This document shows, piece by piece, positions 26,516 through 35,584 of a stretch of 38,179 nt of DNA. Source of the stretch: Marinitoga hydrogenitolerans DSM 16785 (GTDB taxonomy: Bacteria; Thermotogota; Thermotogae; Petrotogales; Petrotogaceae). The stretch is taken from positions 1-38,179 of the forward strand of contig NZ_FQUI01000019.1 of the NCBI RefSeq assembly GCF_900129175.1, in the 5' to 3' direction. The position numbers and the translations under genes were made by a program. The notes below the pieces were generated by a model. The model did no database searches and was not told the origin of the DNA. It saw only the letters and a program-made list of their open reading frames with translations. Within the stretch, counting starts at the first letter, position 1. Each line of letters begins with the position of its first letter.

Positions 26516-28338
26516 TGTATAAGAAAATTTTTCTTATATTAGCAATGTTATTTGCTATTCTCTCTTTTTCGAATGTTTATTATATAGATATAACTAAAAA
26601 TTCTACAGAATTTACTAATATAAAGCTTTCAGATAAAGTATTTATCAATATAAAGCAATTTGTTGATTTTTTTAAACTTCAACAATTTCCGTCTAAAAAT
26701 ATTATATATATTTCTAATCCTGAAAACAATGATATACTAGAGTTGGATTTAATAAAAGGAACAGCAAGAATTAATTTTAATATTAATAGATCTTTTTCAT
26801 CTGCTGTAATATCAAAAGATGAAAATTTATACGTATGGTTAGAAGCTATTAAAGATTTTTTTAATCTTAAATCATTTGAAGTGAATGAAAATATTTTTAT
26901 ATATAAAAGCATTCCTCGAATGATAAAAATAGAGTATTCGTTTAATAAAATTATATTTACATTAAGTCATTTAATCAATGAACATATGATAAAACTAGAA
27001 AAAGATGGATTTGTTATTTTTCCGTCAATTAATGAGTTTCCAGTACCGAAAGATATAGATTTTAAAATAATATCAAACAATATAATAAAATATAAAATAA
27101 ATAATTTTGAAAATTATGATTTGTTGATTACAAAAAGAAATATTATATTAACGCTTAATGAATCAAAAATACAAACAAATAATGAAAAAGAAAATGAGAA
27201 AGTTGTTGAAAAGTCGAATGATACCAAAAATCAAGTCTCACCACTAGAACAAAAGTTAAATGAAATAAAAAATCAAAATTCTACTAATGCTACTACAAAT
27301 ACTAATATAAAGAAAAAAAATGAACAGAGCAATGTAGCAGTTAACGATTCAAAGCTTGACATTGAATTATTAAAAGTTGAAAATAAAATGATTGATTTAA
27401 ATGGAAGAATTGTTCCAGTTCATATTGCAAGAATTAATCCAAAAGAATTTGATATAAAGATATTATTCAATAATTTAGGAGCACCAAATGATGCAGAAAA
27501 ATTTTTAAAGGAAGTAAACCCAATATTGGCGATTAATGCTGGTTATTTTGACGTATCAACCCTAGAACCAATTGGAAAAATTATTACCAATGGTAAAATA
27601 CAGCATATATCACCATATTTAAGGCCATCTTTTATTATTGACAATCATAATAACCCTATGATAAAAGATGTTGTTATGGAGTACAAAATATATGTAAAAG
27701 ATGTACCTTTTTGGATAAAAGCAATAAATACCGCATGGAAAGGTGATGTTAAGCTTTATACAAGTGAATATAAAGCTAATATTAAGGAAAGTGAAGAAGA
27801 TTATATATTTTTACTCATAGAAAATGGTTTTATTGTTCATGTTGGAAAGGAAAGACCTATAAACGATCAAAGATTATTATTAATTGATAAAAAATATTTA
27901 AAATATATTCCGGATATTAGTGAAGGAGACGAAGTTGTTTTTAATATAGATATAAATCAAAAAATTTCTATAAAAGAAATGGTTGAAGGAGGACCTTTAG
28001 TAATAACTGATGATTTAATGCAAGAAGCCTTAAAAGAGGAGAAATTATCCTATTCATCAAGCATTATTAGTCGAAAAACACCAAGAACGATAGTTGCAAT
28101 TGATAATAATAATATGGTATTATTTATAGTAGTTGATGGATATATGGAATCAAATCCAGGGATAAATTATGATGAAGCGCAATTATTATTAGAGAAAATA
28201 GGGAATATAAAACAAGCAATGATGCTTGATGGTGGTAGTTCATCAATGTTTTATTATAATGGAAAAATTTTAAACTACAGATCAGAAAATTGGAGAAATA
28301 AAATTCCTGCCTTTTTGGGGGTATTTAAGAAAAAATAG
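26515..28338 (+). CDS. Secreted phosphodiester glycosidase (NAGPA domain)
   Basis: Exported protein of 607 residues. A signal peptide (1-20) leads to an N-terminal region (about 25-215) with features of a copper-amine-oxidase-like stalk domain, then a low-complexity Asn/Lys/Glu linker (about 220-285). The C-terminal half is a phosphodiester glycosidase domain: AINAGYFDVSTLEPIG, EGGPLVITD, PRTIVAI and the final MMLDGGSSSMFYYNG. Relatives cleave GlcNAc-phosphodiesters or act in cell-wall and exopolysaccharide metabolism. The substrate is unknown. It is in a nucleoside and translation neighbourhood by co-transcription only. Confidence 0.83.
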   Translation: MYKKIFLILAMLFAILSFSNVYYIDITKNSTEFTNIKLSDKVFINIKQFVDFFKLQQFPSKNIIYISNPENNDILELDLIKGTARINFNINRSFSSAVISKDENLYVWLEAIKDFFNLKSFEVNENIFIYKSIPRMIKIEYSFNKIIFTLSHLINEHMIKLEKDGFVIFPSINEFPVPKDIDFKIISNNIIKYKINNFENYDLLITKRNIILTLNESKIQTNNEKENEKVVEKSNDTKNQVSPLEQKLNEIKNQNSTNATTNTNIKKKNEQSNVAVNDSKLDIELLKVENKMIDLNGRIVPVHIARINPKEFDIKILFNNLGAPNDAEKFLKEVNPILAINAGYFDVSTLEPIGKIITNGKIQHISPYLRPSFIIDNHNNPMIKDVVMEYKIYVKDVPFWIKAINTAWKGDVKLYTSEYKANIKESEEDYIFLLIENGFIVHVGKERPINDQRLLLIDKKYLKYIPDISEGDEVVFNIDINQKISIKEMVEGGPLVITDDLMQEALKEEKLSYSSSIISRKTPRTIVAIDNNNMVLFIVVDGYMESNPGINYDEAQLLLEKIGNIKQAMMLDGGSSSMFYYNGKILNYRSENWRNKIPAFLGVFKKK

Positions 28339-28363
28339 ATATCTAACAGTGGGGGTGTATTAT

Positions 28364-30448
28364 ATGGCTAATATTAAACCAGATAAAAAAAGGATAGTGG
28401 GTCTTTTTGGGCATCATGGATGTGGGAAAACTACATTGATGGATGCCATATTAAAAAATTATAGTGGAGCAGATAGAATAGGTCAAAGATATTTGGATGA
28501 TGAAGAAGTTGAAAAGGATAAAGGAGCAACATTTTCAAATCATGTAGTATCTGTTGATTATAAAGATTCTCGTTTTTATTTCTTTGATACACCAGGTATG
28601 TCAGATTTTTTAGGTGATATAGACGTTGCTATTAATGCAGTTGATAATGTAGTGTTAGTTGTAAATGCAGGTTCTGGAGTTGAAGTTACCACAGAAAGAA
28701 TCTGGAAGATTGCCAGAGAACATAAAAAACCAATATTTATATTCATAAATCAAATGGATAAAGAAGGAGTAAATTTTGGTGAGTTAGTTTCTTCTATAAA
28801 AGAAGCTTTTGAAGATGGTGTAAAGATTGTGCCATTGCAAGCACCAATGGGTGAAGGTTCTGAGTTTAAAGGATTAGTAAATTTAATTACTCATGAAGCA
28901 TTTGAATATGAATTGAATCAAAGTGGTAAAGATAAAAAATTAGAAATAATTCCAGATAATGCAAAAAAATATTATGAGGATTACCATCAAGAATTAATTG
29001 AAGATGTTGTTGAAACCAATGAAGAAATGATGGAAAAATATTTAGAAGAAGGAGAAGAAGCATTAAATCCAGAAAATATATTTAAAGCACTTCATCAAGC
29101 ATTTGAAGATGATGAAATCGTTCCGATTGTGATAGGTTCAGCAGAAAAAAATATTGGGTTAGATAGGTTTATGGAAATGATTAGATTAGTTGGAATGTAT
29201 CCATCAGAAAGAGTTTTTAAAGGAAAAATAGGCGATAAAGAATTTGAGGTTGAAGGAAAAGAAGAAGAACCATTTGTCGGATTAGTCGTTAAAAATGCTG
29301 TTGATCCTTTTGTTGGTAAATTAACATATATTAGAATTTTGTCTGGGGTGTTAAAGGCAGGAGATTCTTTTGTAGAAGTTCAGGAAGATTCTAATGAAAA
29401 GGTATCTCATATTTATATACCAAGATTTGATAAAAATGAAGAAGTTTCTGATGCATCTGTTGGAGATATTATTGTTGTACCAAAACTTAAAAAAAGCAGA
29501 ATAAATGATACTGTAGCGCATTCTTCAAGACTTATAAAAATAAATGTTCCTGAATTTCCTGAACCTATGATTTCAAAATCTGTAAAACCAACATCTAAAA
29601 ATGAAATAGATAAGGTTAATAATGCCCTTTCAAAATTACAAGAATCAGATCCAACATTTTCTTGGGAATTTGATCCGGAAACTGGAGAAACTATAGTATC
29701 AGGATTAGGAACTACACATTTAGAAATAATGATTGAAAGGTTAAAGAAAACATTTAAAGTAAATGTTGAAGTTGGAAAGCCAAAGATTGCATATAGAGAA
29801 ACTATTAAGAGAAAAGTAATAGCAGAATATAAACATAAAAAACAAACAGGTGGGCATGGTCAATATGGACATGTAAAAATAGAAATAGAGCCTTTACCAA
29901 GAGGAGAAGGTTATGAATTTGTAGATAAAATAGTTGGTGGTGTTATACCAAAGAACTTTATACCATCAGTTGATAAGGGAATAAAGGAAGCAATGAAAAA
30001 AGGTGTTGTCGCTGAATATCCTGTTGTTGACATAAAAGTTACATTATTTGATGGTTCCTATCATGATGTTGATTCTTCAGATATAGCATTCCAAATTGCA
30101 GCAAGGCAAGCATTTAAAGATGGTATGAAAAATGCAAGTCCTGTAATATTAGAGCCTGTAATGAAGGTTGAAGTATATACTCCAACAGAATATACAGGAG
30201 ACGTAATGGGTGAAATATCTTCAAAACGAGGAAGACCTATGGGAATGCAATCAATGGGTAGAGGAATGGATAGAATAGATGCAGAAATTCCTCTTGCTGA
30301 GATGTTAGATTTTTCTCCAAGATTAAGTTCAATTACAAGCGGTAAAGGATATTTTACAATGAAATTCTCAACATATCAGGAAGTAACACCTGATATACAA
30401 CAAAAGATTGTTCAAGAAAGACAAAGAGAAAAAGAAGAACAAGAATAA
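28364..30448 (+). CDS. EF-G-like translation GTPase (EF-G-II/FusA2 type)
   Basis: A 694-residue paralogue of elongation factor G. The P-loop is GHHGCGKT (16-23), G3 DTPGMSDF (75-82) and G4 NQMD (129-132). In true EF-G, G3 is DTPGHVDF; here the catalytic His is Met79. Domains II to V follow, with the domain IV tip loop GGVIPKNFIPSVDKGI retained. This fits the EF-G-like group that co-exists with the main EF-G. Its task, such as translocation without recycling or a stress role, is not settled. GGGGGTG is 6 bases before the ATG; a GTG at 28349 would lack such a site. Confidence 0.87.
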   Translation: MANIKPDKKRIVGLFGHHGCGKTTLMDAILKNYSGADRIGQRYLDDEEVEKDKGATFSNHVVSVDYKDSRFYFFDTPGMSDFLGDIDVAINAVDNVVLVVNAGSGVEVTTERIWKIAREHKKPIFIFINQMDKEGVNFGELVSSIKEAFEDGVKIVPLQAPMGEGSEFKGLVNLITHEAFEYELNQSGKDKKLEIIPDNAKKYYEDYHQELIEDVVETNEEMMEKYLEEGEEALNPENIFKALHQAFEDDEIVPIVIGSAEKNIGLDRFMEMIRLVGMYPSERVFKGKIGDKEFEVEGKEEEPFVGLVVKNAVDPFVGKLTYIRILSGVLKAGDSFVEVQEDSNEKVSHIYIPRFDKNEEVSDASVGDIIVVPKLKKSRINDTVAHSSRLIKINVPEFPEPMISKSVKPTSKNEIDKVNNALSKLQESDPTFSWEFDPETGETIVSGLGTTHLEIMIERLKKTFKVNVEVGKPKIAYRETIKRKVIAEYKHKKQTGGHGQYGHVKIEIEPLPRGEGYEFVDKIVGGVIPKNFIPSVDKGIKEAMKKGVVAEYPVVDIKVTLFDGSYHDVDSSDIAFQIAARQAFKDGMKNASPVILEPVMKVEVYTPTEYTGDVMGEISSKRGRPMGMQSMGRGMDRIDAEIPLAEMLDFSPRLSSITSGKGYFTMKFSTYQEVTPDIQQKIVQERQREKEEQE

Positions 30449-30452
30449 AGAT

Positions 30453-30490
30453 AAAAAGCGGTTGCATTATGTTGCAGCCGCTTTTTTTTT
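30453..30490 (+). terminator. Terminator after the EF-G-like gene
   Basis: AAAAAGCGGTTGCA (30453-30466) pairs with TGCAGCCGCTTTTT (30473-30486), 14 bp with one G-T pair and a 6-base loop, followed by more T (about nine in a row). It ends the ftsH to EF-G-like block. Confidence 0.92.
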
Positions 30491-30505
30491 AAAAAAATAA
30501 AAAAC

Positions 30506-30534
30506 TTAAAAATTTGGATGGAAAATGGTATAAT
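30506..30534 (+). promoter_or_regulatory. Extended -10 promoter for the pduO-type operon
   Basis: TGGTATAAT at 30526-30534 is an extended -10 (TGn then TATAAT). TTAAAA at 30506-30511 matches four of six -35 positions at 17 bases spacing. It lies directly after a terminator and 36 bases before the next ATG, so it probably starts the long right-hand operon. Confidence 0.7.
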
Positions 30535-30570
30535 AAAAATGAAGTATATAAAAAGTAAGGAGGATTTTGA

Positions 30571-31098
30571 ATGTCTATAAGTACTGGTGGAGGAGATAAA
30601 GGTAAGACAAGTTTATGGTCAGGCGAAAGGGTTCCTAAAAATGATTTAAGAGTAGAGGCTTATGGTACAATCGATGAATTATCTGCACATTTAGGGGAAG
30701 CAAAACACTATGTAAAATCATATAAAGTAAGAAATATAATAAATGAAATACAAAACGATTTATTCAAAGTGGTTGGAGAATTAGCTTCTAAAAATAAAGA
30801 ATTTATTCAACCTATTACAAAAGAGGATGGAGAAAAACTAACGAACTATATAAAAAATTTTGAGGAAAGGGTTAAACTGAAGGGATTTGTTATTACAGGT
30901 AGCACAATAGAATCTGCCAAATTAGATATATGTCGAACAATTGCTCGAAGGGCGGAAAGAAGAATAATTTGTGTAAAAGATGAAGATGAAGTTTCTGAAG
31001 AAGTATTAGTGTATATGAATAGACTATCTGATTTATTATTTATTATGGCAAGATTTGAAGAATTTTTATTAGATAAAATAGAACAAAAACAATGGTGA
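30571..31098 (+). CDS. PduO-type cob(I)alamin adenosyltransferase
   Basis: It transfers the adenosyl group of ATP to cob(I)alamin to make coenzyme B12. The 175 residues show the ATP-binding start TGGGDKGKTSLWSGERVPK, the YGTIDELSAHLG motif and the helical ICRTIARRAERRI and NRLSDLLFIMARFEE segments that are standard in the PduO family. AAGGAGG precedes the ATG. The gene leads the operon after a promoter. No B12 enzyme or B12 riboswitch is visible in this window. Confidence 0.94.
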   Translation: MSISTGGGDKGKTSLWSGERVPKNDLRVEAYGTIDELSAHLGEAKHYVKSYKVRNIINEIQNDLFKVVGELASKNKEFIQPITKEDGEKLTNYIKNFEERVKLKGFVITGSTIESAKLDICRTIARRAERRIICVKDEDEVSEEVLVYMNRLSDLLFIMARFEEFLLDKIEQKQW

Positions 31099-31102
31099 TG
31101 TA

Positions 31103-31384
31103 ATGAAAATATTAGAAGCTGTATATCAAATAGAATTAATAAATATTCATTCATTAAAAGAGAAAAGAAGTATTGTAAAAAAGCTGATAAATGATTTAAG
31201 AAAAAAATATAATATTTCAATAAGTGAAAGCGGATTTAATGATAATAAAAGAATTTTTGAAATTACAATTATAACATTATCCCAAGATAAAAATTTTCTA
31301 TTGAATTTTTTTGAAAAATTAGAAGAAGAAATTGAATATAAATATGGATTGAGAGTTATTTTTTCTGATTTTAGAATAATATAG
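31103..31384 (+). CDS. DUF503 family protein
   Basis: A 93-residue protein matching DUF503 (YlxP-like): SLKEKRSIVKKLINDLRKKYNISISESG and the final SDF. In many bacteria the family sits in nusA-infB-rbfA clusters; here it is between the adenosyltransferase and yqeK. Function unknown. GGTGATG precedes the ATG with the last gene 4 bases upstream. Confidence 0.83.
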   Translation: MKILEAVYQIELINIHSLKEKRSIVKKLINDLRKKYNISISESGFNDNKRIFEITIITLSQDKNFLLNFFEKLEEEIEYKYGLRVIFSDFRII

Positions 31385-31396
31385 AGGTGATAATTT

Positions 31397-31960
31397 TTGG
31401 AAGAAGTAATAGAAGAAATTAAAAGAATATTAAAAAAAATGATTTCTGAATATAGGTTAAAACATATTATGGGAGTAACATATACTGCTAAAATATTAGC
31501 AGATAAATATGGTGTTGAAGAAAATAGAATAGAATTAGCAGCATTGGGTCATGATTTATTTAGAGATGTAAAACCATATAAATTTTTAAAAATTGCAAAA
31601 GTTTATGAAATAGGGATCTCATATGTCGAAAAGAAGAATCCGATATTATTGCATGGAAAAATTGCTGCTGAATATCTTAAAAGAGAATACAATATACCTG
31701 AGGATGTTTATGAAGCAATATATTATCATACCAGTGGATATAAACATTTTGGTATAGTTGGTAAAATTATATTTATTGCCGATTCAATAGAACCTACAAG
31801 AAAATATAAAAATGTTGAATATTACAGAGATATAGCTTTTTACGATATTAATAGAGCATACAAGGAAATTTTGAAAAATAAAGTTATTTATTCACTTGAA
31901 AGGAATCACTTTTTATTGTCAGATACAGTTGACGCATGGAATTACAGCATAGCACAATGA
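31397..31960 (+). CDS. yqeK: YqeK-type HD hydrolase (Ap4A hydrolase)
   Basis: An HD-domain enzyme of 187 residues. Members of YqeK cut diadenosine tetraphosphate symmetrically to ADP. Metal ligands fit H23, H52-D53 (ALGHDLFRD), H85 (LLHGKIAA), H111 (YYHTSGY) and the IADSIEPTRKY motif. The TTG start at 31397 is 6 bases from GAGGTGA. In many bacteria yqeK is beside rsfS and nadD; here rsfS is 15 kb away. The reading frame overlaps nothing; the next start is 23 bases on. Confidence 0.9.
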   Translation: MEEVIEEIKRILKKMISEYRLKHIMGVTYTAKILADKYGVEENRIELAALGHDLFRDVKPYKFLKIAKVYEIGISYVEKKNPILLHGKIAAEYLKREYNIPEDVYEAIYYHTSGYKHFGIVGKIIFIADSIEPTRKYKNVEYYRDIAFYDINRAYKEILKNKVIYSLERNHFLLSDTVDAWNYSIAQ

Positions 31961-31983
31961 AAAAATTATGGAGGTGGAGTAAA

Positions 31984-32706
31984 GTGGCAACAAGAATTCA
32001 AGTTGGTAATAGTAGAAGAACATCAGGAAAATGGATATGGATTTTATTGATTGTAATAATTGTAATAGCTATAGGTGGAATTTTTTATTTTTATAATAAT
32101 TTAAAAAATACAACAGAAATGAAAGCTGATGCCGTAAGTTATTTAATTACTTATGAAATGCCTCAAAAAACAGAATTATACTTTGTTAGAATAAAAAACC
32201 AATCAAGGAAAATTTTTATTGTAAAGAGTCCAGATAATATATTTTATTCTGAAAAAGGGTTGTATATAGATTCTTTAAAGCCAGAAGAAGCATTAACTAA
32301 TTTTGAACAAATGTTCGATATTAATCCTTCTACAGTTAAATATCATTTTATTTTAAAAAATGATAATATTCCAGCGTTTTTATCTATAATAAAGGGGCAA
32401 GGAAATACTATAGATGATGTTTTTGAATATTTAAAAACAAGAAAATCAGGAATTATGGATATGTTAGTAGCAAATAATTTAATTAATGAAGTAAGAAAAT
32501 ATGGGAATACAAATTTATCATATAATGGTGCATTTGCTTTTTTACAAGCATTTTCAAAATATTCTATAACAAGTTATGACAAGTTGGAAATAAAGACATT
32601 ATTATCAAAACCAGTTGTAATAAACTTGCCAGATCTTAAGAAGAAAATGGAAAGAAATTATGTTGATAAAACAACATTAGAGTCTTTAAAAACAATTTTG
32701 GAGTGA
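31984..32706 (+). CDS. Membrane-anchored protein of unknown function, beside LCP gene
   Basis: Unrecognised 240-residue protein: a short basic N-terminus (ATRIQVGNSRRTSGK), one membrane helix (about 17-38) and an extracytoplasmic domain of about 200 residues, inferred from the orientation of positive charges. No known motif. The GTG at 31984 follows GGAGGTGGAG by a few bases; an in-frame ATG at 31936 lies inside yqeK and would add 16 residues. It is 4 bases from the LCP gene, so a role near the cell wall is plausible but not shown. Confidence 0.7.
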   Translation: MATRIQVGNSRRTSGKWIWILLIVIIVIAIGGIFYFYNNLKNTTEMKADAVSYLITYEMPQKTELYFVRIKNQSRKIFIVKSPDNIFYSEKGLYIDSLKPEEALTNFEQMFDINPSTVKYHFILKNDNIPAFLSIIKGQGNTIDDVFEYLKTRKSGIMDMLVANNLINEVRKYGNTNLSYNGAFAFLQAFSKYSITSYDKLEIKTLLSKPVVINLPDLKKKMERNYVDKTTLESLKTILE

Positions 32707-32710
32707 TGAA

Positions 32711-33895
32711 ATGAAATTTCTAATGTATGTGATAGGCATTATTTTTTCTTTAATTGTAGTGATGTCTATGTTTTTCCCTTTTTTAAATGTTTATGCAAAA
32801 ATGGAAAAAATACCAGATCCATATTATTTTTTAGTTTTAGGAATGGATACAACAGATGTTAATGAGAAAGTGTCAAGGACTGATTCAATATTATTAGTGG
32901 GTGTTAGCGAAAAGAAAAACAAAATTCTTGTTTTACCAATACCAAGAGATTTATTAGTAAACATTGAAAAAGAAACACTTAGAATAAATGCTGTCTATGT
33001 GAAGTATGGGATAGAAAAATTACAGAAAATTATTCAAGATATATTTAAAGTAAAAATTTCAGATTATTTGATTTTTGATTATGGACTTTTTAAAGAGATT
33101 GGAGAGATATATGCACCAGTAAAAATATATGTTCCAAAAGATATGTATTATGAGGATTTTCATCAAAATTTACATATAAATTTTAAACAGGGATATAATT
33201 ATTTAAATGGTGAAGAGTTATTGTATTATGCAAGATTTAGATATGATGCATTGGGTGATTTAGGTAGAATACAAAGACAAAAAGATGTTTTATTTGCTTT
33301 GATGGGTGAAGCTAAAAATTCAGGGTTGTCAAAAGTTTTATATTCTATAGATAAAGTTTTAAATAGAACAGTAAATTCTTTCGATTATAAAAAGTTGTTT
33401 TCACTCTTTTTAATAACAAAAAAGAGTGAGATAAATTTTCTATCTTTACCTATAGAAATTGTAGGTGATTATGTCAAAATAAATAATGATCAAATAAAAT
33501 ACACAAATAAATATTTAGTAGATTTTGAAAAACCATTAAAAAAAGAAAAAATCTGGGTAACATTAATAAATAATATGGAGAGTTTTAAGCTGAGTTTTTA
33601 TACAATTACAAGGCAAAGATGGACTAATGCTCAAGGATATTTGATAGAAATAGTAGATATATTGCCTAATATTGATGGGATTGATCATAACAAGTCTTAC
33701 TTAATAATAAAAAATGATAAATATGAAAGAAAAATATTAAATGAAATAAAAAATAGATATAGCAAAATAACTTTTAAATTAATAGACGCAAAACAAAATC
33801 CAACACAATATTTTTCAATAATAAAATTTTTAAGTGATAATTTTTATAACACATTAAACTCAGATGTTATTATATTAGTGGGGAGTAACTCATGA
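32711..33895 (+). CDS. LytR-CpsA-Psr (LCP) family protein
   Basis: LCP proteins attach glycopolymers to peptidoglycan or act on lipid-linked carriers. The 394 residues have an N-terminal membrane anchor (about 5-25), then the LCP domain with GMDTTDVNEKVSRTDSILL, PIPRDLLV and YARFRYDALGDLGRIQRQ, which hold the conserved Asp and Arg residues. The C-terminal part (about 278-394) resembles the LytR_C domain. GGAGTGA precedes the ATG. Its stop overlaps the start of the permease gene (ATGA). Confidence 0.9.
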   Translation: MKFLMYVIGIIFSLIVVMSMFFPFLNVYAKMEKIPDPYYFLVLGMDTTDVNEKVSRTDSILLVGVSEKKNKILVLPIPRDLLVNIEKETLRINAVYVKYGIEKLQKIIQDIFKVKISDYLIFDYGLFKEIGEIYAPVKIYVPKDMYYEDFHQNLHINFKQGYNYLNGEELLYYARFRYDALGDLGRIQRQKDVLFALMGEAKNSGLSKVLYSIDKVLNRTVNSFDYKKLFSLFLITKKSEINFLSLPIEIVGDYVKINNDQIKYTNKYLVDFEKPLKKEKIWVTLINNMESFKLSFYTITRQRWTNAQGYLIEIVDILPNIDGIDHNKSYLIIKNDKYERKILNEIKNRYSKITFKLIDAKQNPTQYFSIIKFLSDNFYNTLNSDVIILVGSNS

Positions 33896-34965
33896 AAGAG
33901 ATAATATTATTAATTAAAGGTTTTTTAAAAAGAAATAAAAAACATTTCTTGTTTCCTTTCCTTTCAATATTTATAGGAGTATGGGGAATGATTGTTGTAA
34001 TCTCTGTTATCAAAGGATTTGATAAAGCTTTAATAGATTCTTTAACATCATTTTATCCTCATATTATCGTATATGATAAAGTTGATAAAACAATAGGTAA
34101 TGAAAGATTTAAAATGTATTTTTCAACATATCAAGGATTTTTTAATAAAAGTAATAAAAGGATAAGCGTGTCTTATTGGGAAATGAATGATATGGGGTAT
34201 TATAATAAATTACTTATTAAGGGTAATATAGATGGGAGTATTATTGGAAGTGTTATGTCAAAGACATTAAATTTAAATCCAGGAGATACAATAAATCTCT
34301 TTTATACAGATGATAAAAATAATATTAGATTAAAAAGATTAAAAATCACTGGAGTTTTTCATTCTGGAATATATTTTATAGATTCTTCTTTTATAATAAA
34401 AAAAGAAACGGAAAATTTTTTAAATTATACAGGGATATATTTGAATAATCCAAAAAACGCAAAAAAAATAAAGAGTAAGTATTTAAAAGAGTACATTTCT
34501 TCTACATGGGAAGAACAAAATGAAAATCTTGCTAAGGCTGTAGAAATAGATTCGTATTTTGCTCTAATTATAACCTTTTTTGTTGTTTTAATGAGTGGAT
34601 TTAGTATTTCGAATTCCGTTATGTATTCTATATTCGTGAGAAAAAAGGAAATAGGAATATTATACTCAATGGGTATGGAGAAAAGTAAAATTTCAATAAT
34701 CTTTATTTTGGAAAGTTTAATAGTAGCAATAAGTGGTTTTTTTATAGGTGTTTTTTCATCTTCTATTACTATTTTTATATTGAAAAAAATAGATTTGAAA
34801 TTACCTTCAGGAATATTTTATATAGACAAGATTCCTTTTTATTTAAATATTAATGATATTATTATTAGCTTTATATTTATTATCATTTTATCTTTTGTTT
34901 TTTCATTCTTTTCTTCAAGAAAATTGTTATCCTTTGATCCTGTAGAGGTGCTTCATAATGAATAG
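33892..34965 (+). CDS. FtsX/MacB-type ABC transporter permease
   Basis: A 357-residue permease of the type VII ABC group: a first membrane helix (about 18-40), an external domain (about 45-220), and three further helices (about 224-248, 268-296 and 322-346). The terminal FDPVEVLHNE is typical for FtsX/LolC-like permeases. The start overlaps the LCP stop by 4 bases and the ATPase start by 8 bases. Such pairs drive lipoprotein release, extrusion or envelope signalling. No membrane-fusion partner is adjacent. Confidence 0.88.
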   Translation: MKEIILLIKGFLKRNKKHFLFPFLSIFIGVWGMIVVISVIKGFDKALIDSLTSFYPHIIVYDKVDKTIGNERFKMYFSTYQGFFNKSNKRISVSYWEMNDMGYYNKLLIKGNIDGSIIGSVMSKTLNLNPGDTINLFYTDDKNNIRLKRLKITGVFHSGIYFIDSSFIIKKETENFLNYTGIYLNNPKNAKKIKSKYLKEYISSTWEEQNENLAKAVEIDSYFALIITFFVVLMSGFSISNSVMYSIFVRKKEIGILYSMGMEKSKISIIFILESLIVAISGFFIGVFSSSITIFILKKIDLKLPSGIFYIDKIPFYLNINDIIISFIFIIILSFVFSFFSSRKLLSFDPVEVLHNE

Positions 34966-35584
34966 TCTAATAGAAATAAGTAATGTATCGTTTTCATACG
35001 ATGGTAAAATAAATGTATTGGAAAATATTAATTTAAATATAGAAGAAAATAGTTACTATGGAATCTATGGTCATTCTGGTAGTGGTAAAAGTACATTATT
35101 ATTTTTAATAGGAAATCTATTGAATCCTGATTTAGGTAAAATTGAATATCGATTCAGTAATATAAAGAAAAATACAGGTTTTGTATTTCAGTTTTTTAAT
35201 TTAATAAATGAATTAACAATTTTAGAAAATGCTAAATTAGCTCAATATATTAGAAATAAAAAGGAAAATTTAAAAGAAATAAAGCAATTTGCTGAAATAT
35301 TAGGAATTAGTGAATTATTAAATAAATTTCCTACAGAATTATCAGGTGGAGAGAAACAAAGAGCCAGCATTTTGAGAGCAGTGGTTGGCAATGTTAAAAT
35401 TATTTTAGCTGATGAGCCAACAGGTAGTTTAGATATGAAAAACAAAATAATAGTGTTTAAATTATTTAGAGATTTGATTAAATTTAATAAAACGGTTATT
35501 GTTGTATCACATGAAAAAGAATTAATGGATTTTTGTGATAATAAAATTTTGCTAGAAGATGGCAAAATAAAGGGGGAATCTTAA
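34958..35584 (+). CDS. LolD/MacB-type ABC ATPase
   Basis: A 208-residue ATP-binding subunit: Walker A GHSGSGKST (38-46), Q loop VFQFFN, signature LSGGE (128-132), Walker B ADEPTGSLD (151-159) and the H loop (SHEKE). ADEPTGSLD is typical of the LolD/FtsE/MacB group. It pairs with the FtsX-like permease just upstream. The stop shares one base with the ndk ATG. Confidence 0.93.
   Translation: MNSLIEISNVSFSYDGKINVLENINLNIEENSYYGIYGHSGSGKSTLLFLIGNLLNPDLGKIEYRFSNIKKNTGFVFQFFNLINELTILENAKLAQYIRNKKENLKEIKQFAEILGISELLNKFPTELSGGEKQRASILRAVVGNVKIILADEPTGSLDMKNKIIVFKLFRDLIKFNKTVIVVSHEKELMDFCDNKILLEDGKIKGES

Noticed and set aside
30535-30570. Cobalamin riboswitch before the adenosyltransferase
   Set aside because: Only 36 bases separate the -10 box from the ATG, and no B12 box or conserved fold is visible.
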